Assembly: GCA_964625745.1 (NCBI GenBank)
Contig: CAZVCJ010000103.1
Span: 1 to 14,427 of the forward strand
Length of the DNA: 14,427 nucleotides
Origin: CAZVCJ01 sp964625745
Lineage (GTDB): Bacteria > Chloroflexota > Anaerolineae > VGOG01
Reading direction: 5' to 3'
The notes beneath the pieces are model-generated. The model had not been told where the DNA came from and searched no databases. It saw nothing but the letters and a program-made list of their open reading frames with translations. Both the position numbers and the translations under genes were made by a program. This document shows positions 6,369 to 13,180 of this stretch, piece by piece. Numbering within the stretch: position 1 is the first letter of the stretch; every line of letters begins with the position of its first letter.

Positions 6369-8986
6369 AATTTCGCTTCGACCCTGACCTACAATTCCAG
6401 AATCAGGCCATCGGCGCCGCCGTCCGCCTCTTCAAGGGGGCGCCACGCCAAGAGACCGGCTTCGCCTTGATATCCGAAAACGGCGTGGTCGGCAACCGAC
6501 TCGCCCTGGACGACGATGCGCTGCTGGCGAACCTCCAACAGGTGCAGACCGACCCCGATCTGCACAACGGTACGCCCGTCCCCGTCTCCGACTCGCTGGA
6601 CAGCCGCGACTTCTCCGTCGAGATGGAGACTGGCACCGGCAAGACCTACGTCTACCTGCGCACCGCGTTGGAGCTCTACCAAAACTATGGCTTCCGCAAG
6701 TTCATTGTGGTCGTACCGTCGGTGGCCATCCGCGAAGGCGTGCTGAAGACGCTGCGCATCACGCGCGAGCACTTCAGCAGACTCTACGACAACCTACCCT
6801 ACCGCTTCTACCAATACGATTCGGGCAACCTGGCCCGCGTGCGCCAGTTCGCCGCCAGCAACGACGTCGAGATCATGGTTATGACGCTGGACTCCTTCAA
6901 CAAAGACACCAACATCTTCAACCGCCGCATGGACCGCATGATGGGCCTCAAACCGCTGGAGCTGGTGCGGGAGGTCCAGCCCATCCTCATCCTCGACGAA
7001 CCGCAGAACATGGAGAGCGAGATCGCCCGCCAGGCGCTGGCCAGCCTCAGCCCGCTCTTCAAGCTGCGCTACTCCGCCTCCCATCGCGAGCTCTACAACC
7101 TGATCTACCGACTCACCCCCGTGGACGCCTACAACCTGCGCCTTGTCAAGCAGATCGAGGTGGCATCAGTGGTGCAGGATCACGATGCCAATCGGGCCTA
7201 CGTCAAATGCTACTCGGTGGACGCCAAGAAGACCGTGGTCAGCGCTCGGCTCCAGGTCTACGTTCGCCAGAAGAGCGGCCCGGTGCCCAGGACCCGCACT
7301 GTGCGCCAGGGCGACGATTTGTGCGAGATCACCGGCCTGGACGCCTACGAAGGCTTCGTGGTGGAGAGCCTGGACGCCGGCTGGGGCGAGGTGCGCTTCA
7401 CCAACGGCGTGGTGGTCGAAGAGGGAGAGGAGCGCAGCCCCGATCACGAGATCATCGCCCAGGTGCAGATCGCCCACACCATCGAGGAGCACATGCGCAA
7501 GGCCCATCGGCTGCGCAAGCGGGGCATCAAGGTGCTCTCGCTCTTCTTCATAGACGAGGTGGCGAACTACACCAACCGCGACGGCTACATCCGCCGCACC
7601 TTCGAGGCAGAATTCAATCGCTTGAAGCGGCTGGACCGGCCCTGGGCGCGGGCCTACCGCGACGTCGACGTGGCCGACGTGCAAGGCAGCTACTTCTCGG
7701 AGTACAAGGCCGAGAGCTACATGGAATCGGACGCCGATGCCTACGACCTGATCATGCGCGATAAGGAGCGGCTCCTCTCGCTGGACGAGCCGGTGGAGTT
7801 CATTTTCTCCCACTCGGCCTTGCGCGAGGGGTGGGATAACCCGAACATCTTCCAGATTTGCACCCTGAACCGCACCATCTCCACCATCAAGAAGCGGCAA
7901 GAGATTGGGCGCGGCATGCGGCTGGCCGTCAACCAGGCGGGCGAGCGCGTCTTCGATGAGCAGGTCAACCGGCTGACGGTGGTGGCGAACGAGAGCTACC
8001 GCGAGTACGTAGATAGATTGCAGACGGAGTACATCGAGGAGGTCGGCACCGGTCGGGAGCCGCCCAAGCCCAAGAACGCCCGGAAGCGCAAAACAGTGCG
8101 GCTGAAGAAGGGCTTCGAGCTCAATCCAGAGTTCAAAGAGCTCTGGCAGCGCATCGCCCGGCATACCCGCTATCGTGTCGCTCTGAATACAGATGCGCTG
8201 ATTGATGCGTGTGTGAAGGCCGTCAGACCGATTACTATCGAACCGATCAAGATCCGCACCGAACGTGGCCGAGTGGAACGTGTGCTCAAAGACGGCGAAC
8301 TCGAAACAGCCTTGTTGGGTCAGAGGGCAGTCGCCCTGGACATTGCCTACGAGGTACCCAACGTGACAGCACTGCTGGCCAAGGAGACCAACCTGACCCG
8401 GCGGACGCTGCGCGTGATTCTGGAGCGGGCTGGCAACCTGGATCAAGTATTCAACAACCCTGCCGAGTACATCCAGCACACTGCCGAGGCCATCAATCGG
8501 GCCAAGCGCCGCTTCCTGGTGGACGGAGTCCAGTACCTGGAGGTCGAGAACGGCTACGAGATGTCACTCTTCGAGGATCTTGATGGTTACGAAGATAGCC
8601 TGCTGCCCATCGAGAAATCTATCTACGACCACGTGATCTACGATTCCAACGTCGAGCACGACTTCGCGGAGGCGCTGGAAGCGATGGACGAGGTCAAGCT
8701 GTTTGTCAAGCTGCCCGATTGGTTCACCGTGCCCACGCCCATCGGCGACTACAACCCCGACTGGGCCGTCGTTTTCCACGTACAGGATGAGTTCGGCGAG
8801 ATGCGTGAGAAGCTCTACCTGGTACGGGAGACAAAGGGCACGTTGGACGAGGATGAACTGAGGGGGCTGGAGAACATGAGGATCGCTTGTGCCCGCCGGC
8901 ATTTCGAGACCATTGAAGTGGATTACGATGTCGCCACCAGCGCGGAGGAGTTTCGTCAGAAGGTCTTGGCGGGGCATCCGCAGTGA
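6365..8986 (+). CDS. res: Type III restriction enzyme Res subunit (helicase-nuclease)
   Basis: ATP-dependent translocase and endonuclease subunit of the type III system; it pairs with the Mod encoded at 903-2771 and cuts unmodified DNA. The 873-residue protein appears complete. The superfamily 2 helicase core shows motif I METGTGKT at 87-94, motif II DEPQ at 211-214 (the form usual for type III Res) and motif VI QEIGRGMRL at 512-520. A C-terminal PD-(D/E)XK nuclease is visible as GDYNPDW at 794-800 followed by LVRETKGT with E822 and K824. All key residues are present, so the enzyme is likely active. No strong Shine-Dalgarno is visible before the ATG, and initiation may be coupled to the 38-codon ORF that ends across it. 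Codon use is strongly GC-rich, like the Mod ends and unlike the intervening NTPase. The window therefore looks like a mod-res pair into which the NTPase gene has been inserted. Confidence 0.95.
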   Translation: MKFRFDPDLQFQNQAIGAAVRLFKGAPRQETGFALISENGVVGNRLALDDDALLANLQQVQTDPDLHNGTPVPVSDSLDSRDFSVEMETGTGKTYVYLRTALELYQNYGFRKFIVVVPSVAIREGVLKTLRITREHFSRLYDNLPYRFYQYDSGNLARVRQFAASNDVEIMVMTLDSFNKDTNIFNRRMDRMMGLKPLELVREVQPILILDEPQNMESEIARQALASLSPLFKLRYSASHRELYNLIYRLTPVDAYNLRLVKQIEVASVVQDHDANRAYVKCYSVDAKKTVVSARLQVYVRQKSGPVPRTRTVRQGDDLCEITGLDAYEGFVVESLDAGWGEVRFTNGVVVEEGEERSPDHEIIAQVQIAHTIEEHMRKAHRLRKRGIKVLSLFFIDEVANYTNRDGYIRRTFEAEFNRLKRLDRPWARAYRDVDVADVQGSYFSEYKAESYMESDADAYDLIMRDKERLLSLDEPVEFIFSHSALREGWDNPNIFQICTLNRTISTIKKRQEIGRGMRLAVNQAGERVFDEQVNRLTVVANESYREYVDRLQTEYIEEVGTGREPPKPKNARKRKTVRLKKGFELNPEFKELWQRIARHTRYRVALNTDALIDACVKAVRPITIEPIKIRTERGRVERVLKDGELETALLGQRAVALDIAYEVPNVTALLAKETNLTRRTLRVILERAGNLDQVFNNPAEYIQHTAEAINRAKRRFLVDGVQYLEVENGYEMSLFEDLDGYEDSLLPIEKSIYDHVIYDSNVEHDFAEALEAMDEVKLFVKLPDWFTVPTPIGDYNPDWAVVFHVQDEFGEMREKLYLVRETKGTLDEDELRGLENMRIACARRHFETIEVDYDVATSAEEFRQKVLAGHPQ

Positions 8987-8998
8987 AAGAGTCCGTGA

Positions 8999-9685
8999 AT
9001 GTCAAACAGTATCGGCCTACTGAACGAAAACCCGCTTCACGCCGCGCTAAAGGACTGGTATGCACGACCCAAAGACCGGCTTGAGGTATCGGTCGCTGGT
9101 TTTGTGATTGACGTAGTGCAGAGTGACCTTTTGGTAGAGATCCAGACTGGCAATTTCGTGTCCGTAAAGTCGAAGCTGATAGAACTAACGCGCGTTCATC
9201 CTGTGCGATTAGTATACCCGATCGCACAGGAAAAGTGGATCGTCAAGCTGGCCAAGGATGGAAGCGGCCAAACGAGCCGGCGGAAATCTCCCAAGCGGGG
9301 AAAGGTAGAGGATGTATTCTGGGAGCTGGTCAGTTTTCCCGAGCTGCTTTTGAGCCCCAACTTCTCGCTGGAGGTGTTGCTGATTCAAGAAGAGGAGGTG
9401 AGACGGTACGAGGGGAAGCGCAGGTGGTGGCGACGAGGCTGGGTGACGGAGGAGCGCCGCTTGCTGGACGTGGTGCAACGGAGACTATTCGAGACGCCAG
9501 CAGACATCAGCGCCCTTCTTCCGCCGGGATTGAGCGAGCCGTTTACGACGGAAGATTTGGCGGATGCCATTGACAGCCGGCAGAAATTGGCGCAGAAGAT
9601 GGCGTATTGCTTGCAGAAGATGGGCGTGATTGAGCGCGTTGGGAAACGTGGAAGGGCAAATCTGTATGCTATTGCCGCCGCCTGA
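8999..9685 (+). CDS. Conserved hypothetical protein, nuclease-like N-terminus plus C-terminal winged helix
   Basis: The predicted protein has 228 residues and starts 12 bases after the res stop. The N-terminal domain (about 8-85) contains FVIDVV (D38), then LLVEIQT (E47, Q49) and Lys57/Lys59. This spacing resembles the D-ExK/Q core of PD-(D/E)XK nucleases, although the lysine position is glutamine. A KSPKRGKVEDVF segment follows (96-107), then a strongly basic patch RRWWRRGW (141-148). Residues 181-226 form a probable winged helix-turn-helix: an FTTEDLADAI helix, a second helix around KMAYCLQKMG and a GKRGRANLY wing. I recognise the general pattern from uncharacterised proteins of Chloroflexota and Actinobacteria but cannot name the family. 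It is probably a DNA-binding protein. The end of this gene overlaps the next by about 20 bases, suggesting co-translation with that gene rather than a role in the R-M system. Confidence 0.75.
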   Translation: MSNSIGLLNENPLHAALKDWYARPKDRLEVSVAGFVIDVVQSDLLVEIQTGNFVSVKSKLIELTRVHPVRLVYPIAQEKWIVKLAKDGSGQTSRRKSPKRGKVEDVFWELVSFPELLLSPNFSLEVLLIQEEEVRRYEGKRRWWRRGWVTEERRLLDVVQRRLFETPADISALLPPGLSEPFTTEDLADAIDSRQKLAQKMAYCLQKMGVIERVGKRGRANLYAIAAA

Positions 9686-10094
9686 ACCGATAGAAGTCAA
9701 ACCCCTGCGCTTCATCGGCGAACCCATAGAGGTCCAGTTCGACCAGCCGCCGACGCTGGAGAAGAAGCCAGGCTGCCCCGATCAGTTTGTCTGGCAAGGC
9801 ATGACCTACCACATCATCGAGAAACTGAGCGAATGGCACGACTATGGCCGCCGGGGTCGCATGGCAGTCAATATGCGCCCCGACCACGCCGCTACCGCCT
9901 CGCGTCGCGGCTCGTGGGGCGTTGGACGGGACTACTACCGCGTGCGCACCGACACCGGTCAGGTCTTTGATCTGTACTACGATCGGGCGTCCAAGAAAGC
10001 TGGAGACCGCAAAGGGGCATGGTTTCTCTACCGTGAGATGTCCTACATCGCAGCGCCAGACGACAGGCCTGGCGAGCAATACGAAAAGAGCTAA
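9666..10094 (+). CDS. DUF6504-like conserved protein
   Basis: The product has about 142 residues from the ATG at 9666, which has a GGAAGG purine run 10 bases upstream. A TTG at 9630 in the same frame would add 12 residues but is less likely. The sequence is a compact beta-rich domain. A WQGMTYHIIEKLSEWHDYG-type stretch lies around residues 43-61. A GSWGVGRDYYRV segment follows at about 82-93, then VFDLYYDRA (100-108) and WFLYREM near 119-125. The pattern of one domain around a Trp/Tyr-rich strand and a YDRA-WFL-RE ending resembles DUF6504, a family of unknown function often found near DNA repair genes in actinobacteria. The assignment is from memory of the pattern. The gene overlaps the preceding nuclease-like gene and ends two bases before the Nudix gene, so the three are probably one operon. 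Confidence 0.65.
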   Translation: MLLPPPEPIEVKPLRFIGEPIEVQFDQPPTLEKKPGCPDQFVWQGMTYHIIEKLSEWHDYGRRGRMAVNMRPDHAATASRRGSWGVGRDYYRVRTDTGQVFDLYYDRASKKAGDRKGAWFLYREMSYIAAPDDRPGEQYEKS

Positions 10095-10096
10095 TC

Positions 10097-10573
10097 ATGC
10101 AACACGCCACTCTGTGCTATTTGATACGGGGAAATCCACTCAGCGAGATTCTGTTGGGGCTGAAGAAGGCCGGCCTTGGCGAAGGGAAATACGGCGGCTT
10201 TGGCGGGAAGATCGAAGCGGGTGAAACGGTAGCCATGGCCGCCGTCAGAGAACTATGGGAAGAGACAGGGATCAAGGTCCTCGAAAAGGACCTCCAGCAG
10301 ATGGGCCTTATGACGTTCTTGTTTCCCGCCAGGCCTGATTGGAGTCAAGTAGTGCACGTGTTCCTGGCCACGAAGTGGGATGGCGATCCAGTGGAGAGCA
10401 GGGAGATGATCCCGGCCTGGTTTGCGAGCGCTGACATTCCCTTTCAGCAAATGTGGCAAGATGTCTACCATTGGCTCCCGCGTGTCCTCGCAGGAGAGCG
10501 GATACGAGCACAATTTACGTTCAAAGCGGATAACGAAACCGTAGACGAAGTCGAGATAGAACCGTGGGTATGA
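10097..10573 (+). CDS. MTH1-type Nudix hydrolase (oxidised purine NTP diphosphatase)
   Basis: The 158-residue protein carries a perfect Nudix box, G37 through I59 (G-x5-E-x7-R-E-L-x-E-E-x-G-I), in which E52, E55 and E56 bind the metal. The surrounding sequence matches the MTH1/NUDT1 subfamily: a short N-terminal strand with LCYLIRG, GKYGGFGGK before the box, then VVHVFLATKW and PAWFASADIPFQQMW, the counterpart of the MTH1 segment that contacts the purine. Such enzymes hydrolyse 8-oxo-dGTP and 2-oxo-dATP, keeping damaged nucleotides out of DNA. The exact substrate here is inferred from family. The ATG follows the upstream stop by two bases, so it is translationally coupled to the DUF6504-like gene, and a PRPP synthetase gene follows 21 bases downstream. 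Confidence 0.9.
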   Translation: MQHATLCYLIRGNPLSEILLGLKKAGLGEGKYGGFGGKIEAGETVAMAAVRELWEETGIKVLEKDLQQMGLMTFLFPARPDWSQVVHVFLATKWDGDPVESREMIPAWFASADIPFQQMWQDVYHWLPRVLAGERIRAQFTFKADNETVDEVEIEPWV

Positions 10574-10594
10574 AAAAGCATTGGAGAAGATGGA

Positions 10595-11578
10595 ATGACC
10601 ATAGAGGCAATTGATCCCAGCGAAGTTCGCTTTTTTAGTGGCAGTTCCCACCCCCAACTGGCGGCTGACATCGCCAGCTACCTGGGCATACCGCTCGACA
10701 AGACCGAGATCACTCGATTTAGCAATGACAACCTGTACATCCAACTCGGCGCCAGTGCACGTTCGCGCACGGTGTTCATTGTCCAGTCACTCTCCCCCCC
10801 CGTGAACGACCACCTGGTGGAGCTGCTGATGATGCTCGACATTGCGCGAGCAGCGTCAGCCAAAGAAGTTCACGCCATCATCCCCTACTTCTCCTTTGCC
10901 CGTTCTGACAAGAAAGACGCTCCCCGCATCTCCATCACCGCCCGGCTGATTGCCGATCTGCTGCAAACGGCTGGGGCTACGCACGTGATGACCATGGTGC
11001 TTCACTCGCCGCAGGTACATGGATTTTTCAGCGTGCCAACTGATCCGCTTAGCAGCCGCCCGGTCTTCACCCAGCACTTTCAACGGCGCGACCTGTCGGG
11101 CACAATTGTGGTCGCACCAGATATGGGACACGCCAAGTCGGCCGCTCGCTTCGCCAAAGACCTGGGCCTGCCAGTTGCCGCAGGTGACAAGGAACGGGTC
11201 TCCGATACAGAAGTACGTCTTAGTGGGGTAGTCGGCCACCAGGTACACGGTTGCAGACGGGCTTTGATTTTTGACGACGAAATCGCTACTGGCGGCTCCG
11301 TCTTCGAAATGAGCAAGCTCTTGATCCGGGACGGCATCGAAGAGCTATGGATAGTCTGCACCCACGGAGTGTTTGCACGAGGGGGACTCGAAAAACTGGC
11401 CGCCGTTCCTCAAATCACGGAGATTGTAACCACAGATACAGTCCGCATTTCTTCAAAGAATCGCCCTTCCAAACTGCACGTACTCTCTGTAGCCCACGTT
11501 TTCGGCGAAGCTATTCGCCGCAACTACCTGCGACAGTCCATTGGAGACCTGTTTGTCTTTGGAGAAGAGAATCCGTGA
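10595..11578 (+). CDS. prs: Ribose-phosphate pyrophosphokinase (PRPP synthetase), divergent
   Basis: Makes PRPP from ribose 5-phosphate and ATP, the precursor for nucleotide and amino acid synthesis. The 327-residue length is normal. Family marks include FSGSSHPQLA (14-23), QSLSPPVNDHLVELL (64-78), IIPYFSFARSDKKDAPR (95-111), LHSPQVHGFF (136-145) and the PRPP motif LIFDDEIATGGS (224-235). It departs from the canonical enzyme at several known positions. RSDKK replaces RQDRK at the ATP site. MVLHS replaces MDLHA (V135 for Asp, with H137 kept). DKERV replaces DKRR at the catalytic loop (K199 and R201 kept). DDEIATGG replaces DDMIDTGG. It is probably still a PRPP synthetase of a divergent subgroup, although a paralogue with altered regulation or substrate is possible. 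GGAG lies about 10 bases before the ATG. Neighbours are the Nudix gene and a methyltransferase. Confidence 0.85.
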   Translation: MTIEAIDPSEVRFFSGSSHPQLAADIASYLGIPLDKTEITRFSNDNLYIQLGASARSRTVFIVQSLSPPVNDHLVELLMMLDIARAASAKEVHAIIPYFSFARSDKKDAPRISITARLIADLLQTAGATHVMTMVLHSPQVHGFFSVPTDPLSSRPVFTQHFQRRDLSGTIVVAPDMGHAKSAARFAKDLGLPVAAGDKERVSDTEVRLSGVVGHQVHGCRRALIFDDEIATGGSVFEMSKLLIRDGIEELWIVCTHGVFARGGLEKLAAVPQITEIVTTDTVRISSKNRPSKLHVLSVAHVFGEAIRRNYLRQSIGDLFVFGEENP

Positions 11579-11597
11579 ACATAAAGTGGAGAGCGTT

Positions 11598-12407
11598 ATG
11601 ACAACCAAAGATCTGCGACAAGCAAACGAAGTGACCCGGGAGGCGTGGAGCCAGAACGCGGCCTTCTGGGACGAACGCATGGGCGAGGGCAACGACTTCG
11701 TGGAGGTGCTGATCTGGCCCGCCACGGAGCGGCTGTTGGAGCTCCGTCCAGGTGAGCGAGTACTCGACATCGCCTGCGGCAACGGCCTGTCCTCCCGACG
11801 CCTGGCCGCCCTGGGCGCCGAGGTGGTGGCCTTCGATTTCTCGGAAGAGATGATCGCTCACGCGCTGGAGCGCACGACCGACCACGCTGATCGCATCGAG
11901 TACCTGGTGCTGGACGCTACCGACGAAGCTGCGCTGCTGGCGCTAGGTGAGGGTCAGTTCGATGCCGCCCTCTGCAACATGGCGCTGTTCGACATGGCCG
12001 AGATCAGCCCCCTGATGCGCGCCCTGGCCCGCTTACTTCGTCCGGGCGGGCGATTCGTCTTCTCGGTGCTCCATCCATGCTTCAATAGCCCCCATATCGC
12101 CCTGGTCGCCGAGATGGAGGATCGAGAGGGCGACGTCGTCACTGTTTACTCGGTGAAGATACTTGGCTACATCACCTCCACAGTGACCCAGGCCGTGGCA
12201 ATGCGCGGCCAGCCAAAGCCGCAACTCATCTTCCACCGTCCGTTGCAAGTGCTGCTCGGCACCGGCTTCGACGCTGGATTCGTGTTGGACGGCCTGGAGG
12301 AGCGAGCCTTTCCACCAGACCATCCATCCACCAGAGATTACCTCTCCTGGGGGGCGAACTTCAGCGAGATCACGCCGGTACTCGTGGCGCGGATGCGGCT
12401 GCCGTAG
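11598..12407 (+). CDS. Class I SAM-dependent methyltransferase (UbiE/type 11-like)
   Basis: The product has 269 residues from the ATG at 11598, chosen because GGAGAG precedes it by 4 bases; an earlier ATG at 11541 lies inside prs and has no such site. The Rossmann-fold SAM site is plain: VLDIACGNG (55-63, motif I), then VVAFDFSEEMI with D80 binding the ribose hydroxyls, DATDEA (motif II region, about 106-111) and NMALFDM (127-133, motif post-II). After LRPGGRFVFSVLHPCF the C-terminal third has a bulky HRPLQVLL-type region, as in small-molecule methyltransferases. The substrate cannot be told from sequence. There is no membrane segment. The gene begins 19 bases after prs and likely belongs to the same transcript. 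Confidence 0.85.
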   Translation: MTTKDLRQANEVTREAWSQNAAFWDERMGEGNDFVEVLIWPATERLLELRPGERVLDIACGNGLSSRRLAALGAEVVAFDFSEEMIAHALERTTDHADRIEYLVLDATDEAALLALGEGQFDAALCNMALFDMAEISPLMRALARLLRPGGRFVFSVLHPCFNSPHIALVAEMEDREGDVVTVYSVKILGYITSTVTQAVAMRGQPKPQLIFHRPLQVLLGTGFDAGFVLDGLEERAFPPDHPSTRDYLSWGANFSEITPVLVARMRLP

Positions 12408-12503
12408 CAACAACGCTGCTTCGGCATCCCGTTCTGGCGGTGCTTCACCTCGTTGACGGCTTAAGGAAAACGCCGGATAGCCCTCGGCGCTGATGGGGTG
12501 CTC
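12408..12503. other. Short spacer before the phosphoribosyltransferase gene
   Basis: The spacer is about 95 bases. In the frame of the next gene a TAA at 12462 closes the upstream side, so its start must lie to the right; GTG 12498 and ATG 12504 are the candidates. A GGGG run 5 bases before 12504 favours the ATG. I see no clear terminator. Confidence 0.4.
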
Positions 12504-13010
12504 ATGAGAGACTACCTTGACCTTGTAGACACCACTACCGAAGGCCCGCGGTATGACGTCACCCCCCTCTTCGGCGACTATCAGGCATTCTCAGCCCTCG
12601 TTGATGACCTGGTAGAAAATTGCGCCGCCGTTGCTTTCGACTGCGTAGCGGGCATTGACGCCCTGGGATTCATTTTGGGCGCCGCCGTTGCGATGAGGAC
12701 TGAGAAAGGATTCGTGCCGCTTCGCAAAGGGGGCAAGCTCCCTGTCCAATCGGATACGGCCCACTTCGTTGATTACACCGGCCAGAGGAAATCCCTCGAG
12801 ATAAGGCGAGATGCCCTCAAGCCAGGCTCCAGAGTACTGCTGGTGGATGAATGGGTGGAGACCGGCGCCCAGGTCAAGGCTGCAATTGACCTGCTGGAGA
12901 GACAAGGAGCCACCGTCGCCGCGATCGCCACCATCAACGTGGACGACAATGATCTCACTCGCTCACTCCGGAATGGGTACAGATTCGTTTCGGTCTGGGA
13001 TCGGGGCTAG
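12504..13010 (+). CDS. APRT-like phosphoribosyltransferase
   Basis: The product is about 168 residues of type I phosphoribosyltransferase fold, which transfers a base to the ribose of PRPP. Features matching adenine phosphoribosyltransferase are a VTPLFGD start like the PLF segment of APRT (residues 20-25), AGIDALGFILGAAVA (49-63), FVPLRKGGKLP (70-80, the FVP.RK.GKLP hallmark) and the PRPP loop VLLVDEWVETGAQ (111-123). The loop has DEWVETG where canonical APRT has DDLLATGGT, so the phosphate-binding turn is altered (GA for GG). This may mark a specialised subgroup with another base substrate. It is shorter than nothing essential, because the core fold is complete. It sits two genes downstream of the PRPP synthetase, which would supply its substrate. 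GTG 12498 is an alternative start. Confidence 0.75.
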   Translation: MRDYLDLVDTTTEGPRYDVTPLFGDYQAFSALVDDLVENCAAVAFDCVAGIDALGFILGAAVAMRTEKGFVPLRKGGKLPVQSDTAHFVDYTGQRKSLEIRRDALKPGSRVLLVDEWVETGAQVKAAIDLLERQGATVAAIATINVDDNDLTRSLRNGYRFVSVWDRG

Positions 13011-13056
13011 TACTACGACGAGACTTTGGAGCAATTCCCGGCCCCGTTCGCCAGAA

Positions 13057-13072
13057 GGCCCGTCGCCGGGCC
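13057..13072 (+). terminator. Possible hairpin terminator after the phosphoribosyltransferase gene
   Basis: GGCCCG and CGGGCC form a 6-bp perfect stem around a TCGC loop, followed by GTGTTTGG. The T-run is poor for a rho-independent terminator, so this is only a candidate for ending the 8999-13010 gene run. Confidence 0.2.
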
Positions 13073-13167
13073 GTGTTTGGACGGGTGTCGCACTATGACG
13101 GCCCGGGGACGAGCCTCGGGGCACATGTTATGTCGAAATCTCATTGGCGAGACCAGCATGCAGGCAG

Positions 13168-13174
13168 AAGGAGG
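13168..13174 (+). promoter_or_regulatory. Ribosome binding site of the methyltransferase-GNAT gene
   Basis: AAGGAGG lies 6 bases before the GTG at 13181. This near-perfect Shine-Dalgarno decides for the GTG start over the out-of-frame ATG at 13158. Confidence 0.75.
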
Positions 13175-13180
13175 ATCTGC

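Larger units (their letters stand above)
13011..13180. other. Intergenic region between phosphoribosyltransferase and fusion gene
   Basis: The 170-base gap contains no ORF I can support. It holds a GC-rich hairpin at 13057-13072 and, at its end, a strong ribosome binding site. A promoter for the fusion gene may be here, but no sigma-70-like boxes with proper spacing are evident. Confidence 0.4.

Noticed and set aside
7166..8479. Long reverse-strand open frame of 437 codons inside res
   Set aside because: It lies wholly antisense to a protein with all helicase and nuclease motifs intact. Its composition (Val, Leu, His, Ala runs) is typical of the antisense frame of GC-rich genes, with no recognisable domain or ribosome binding site.
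11541..11597. Longer start for the methyltransferase at ATG 11541
   Set aside because: It would lie inside the end of prs without a ribosome binding site, whereas ATG 11598 has GGAGAG immediately upstream and begins the conserved sequence.
12399..12426. Hairpin TGCCG...CGGCA at the methyltransferase stop as a terminator
   Set aside because: The stem is only about five pairs with a long, imperfect interior and no T-run follows.
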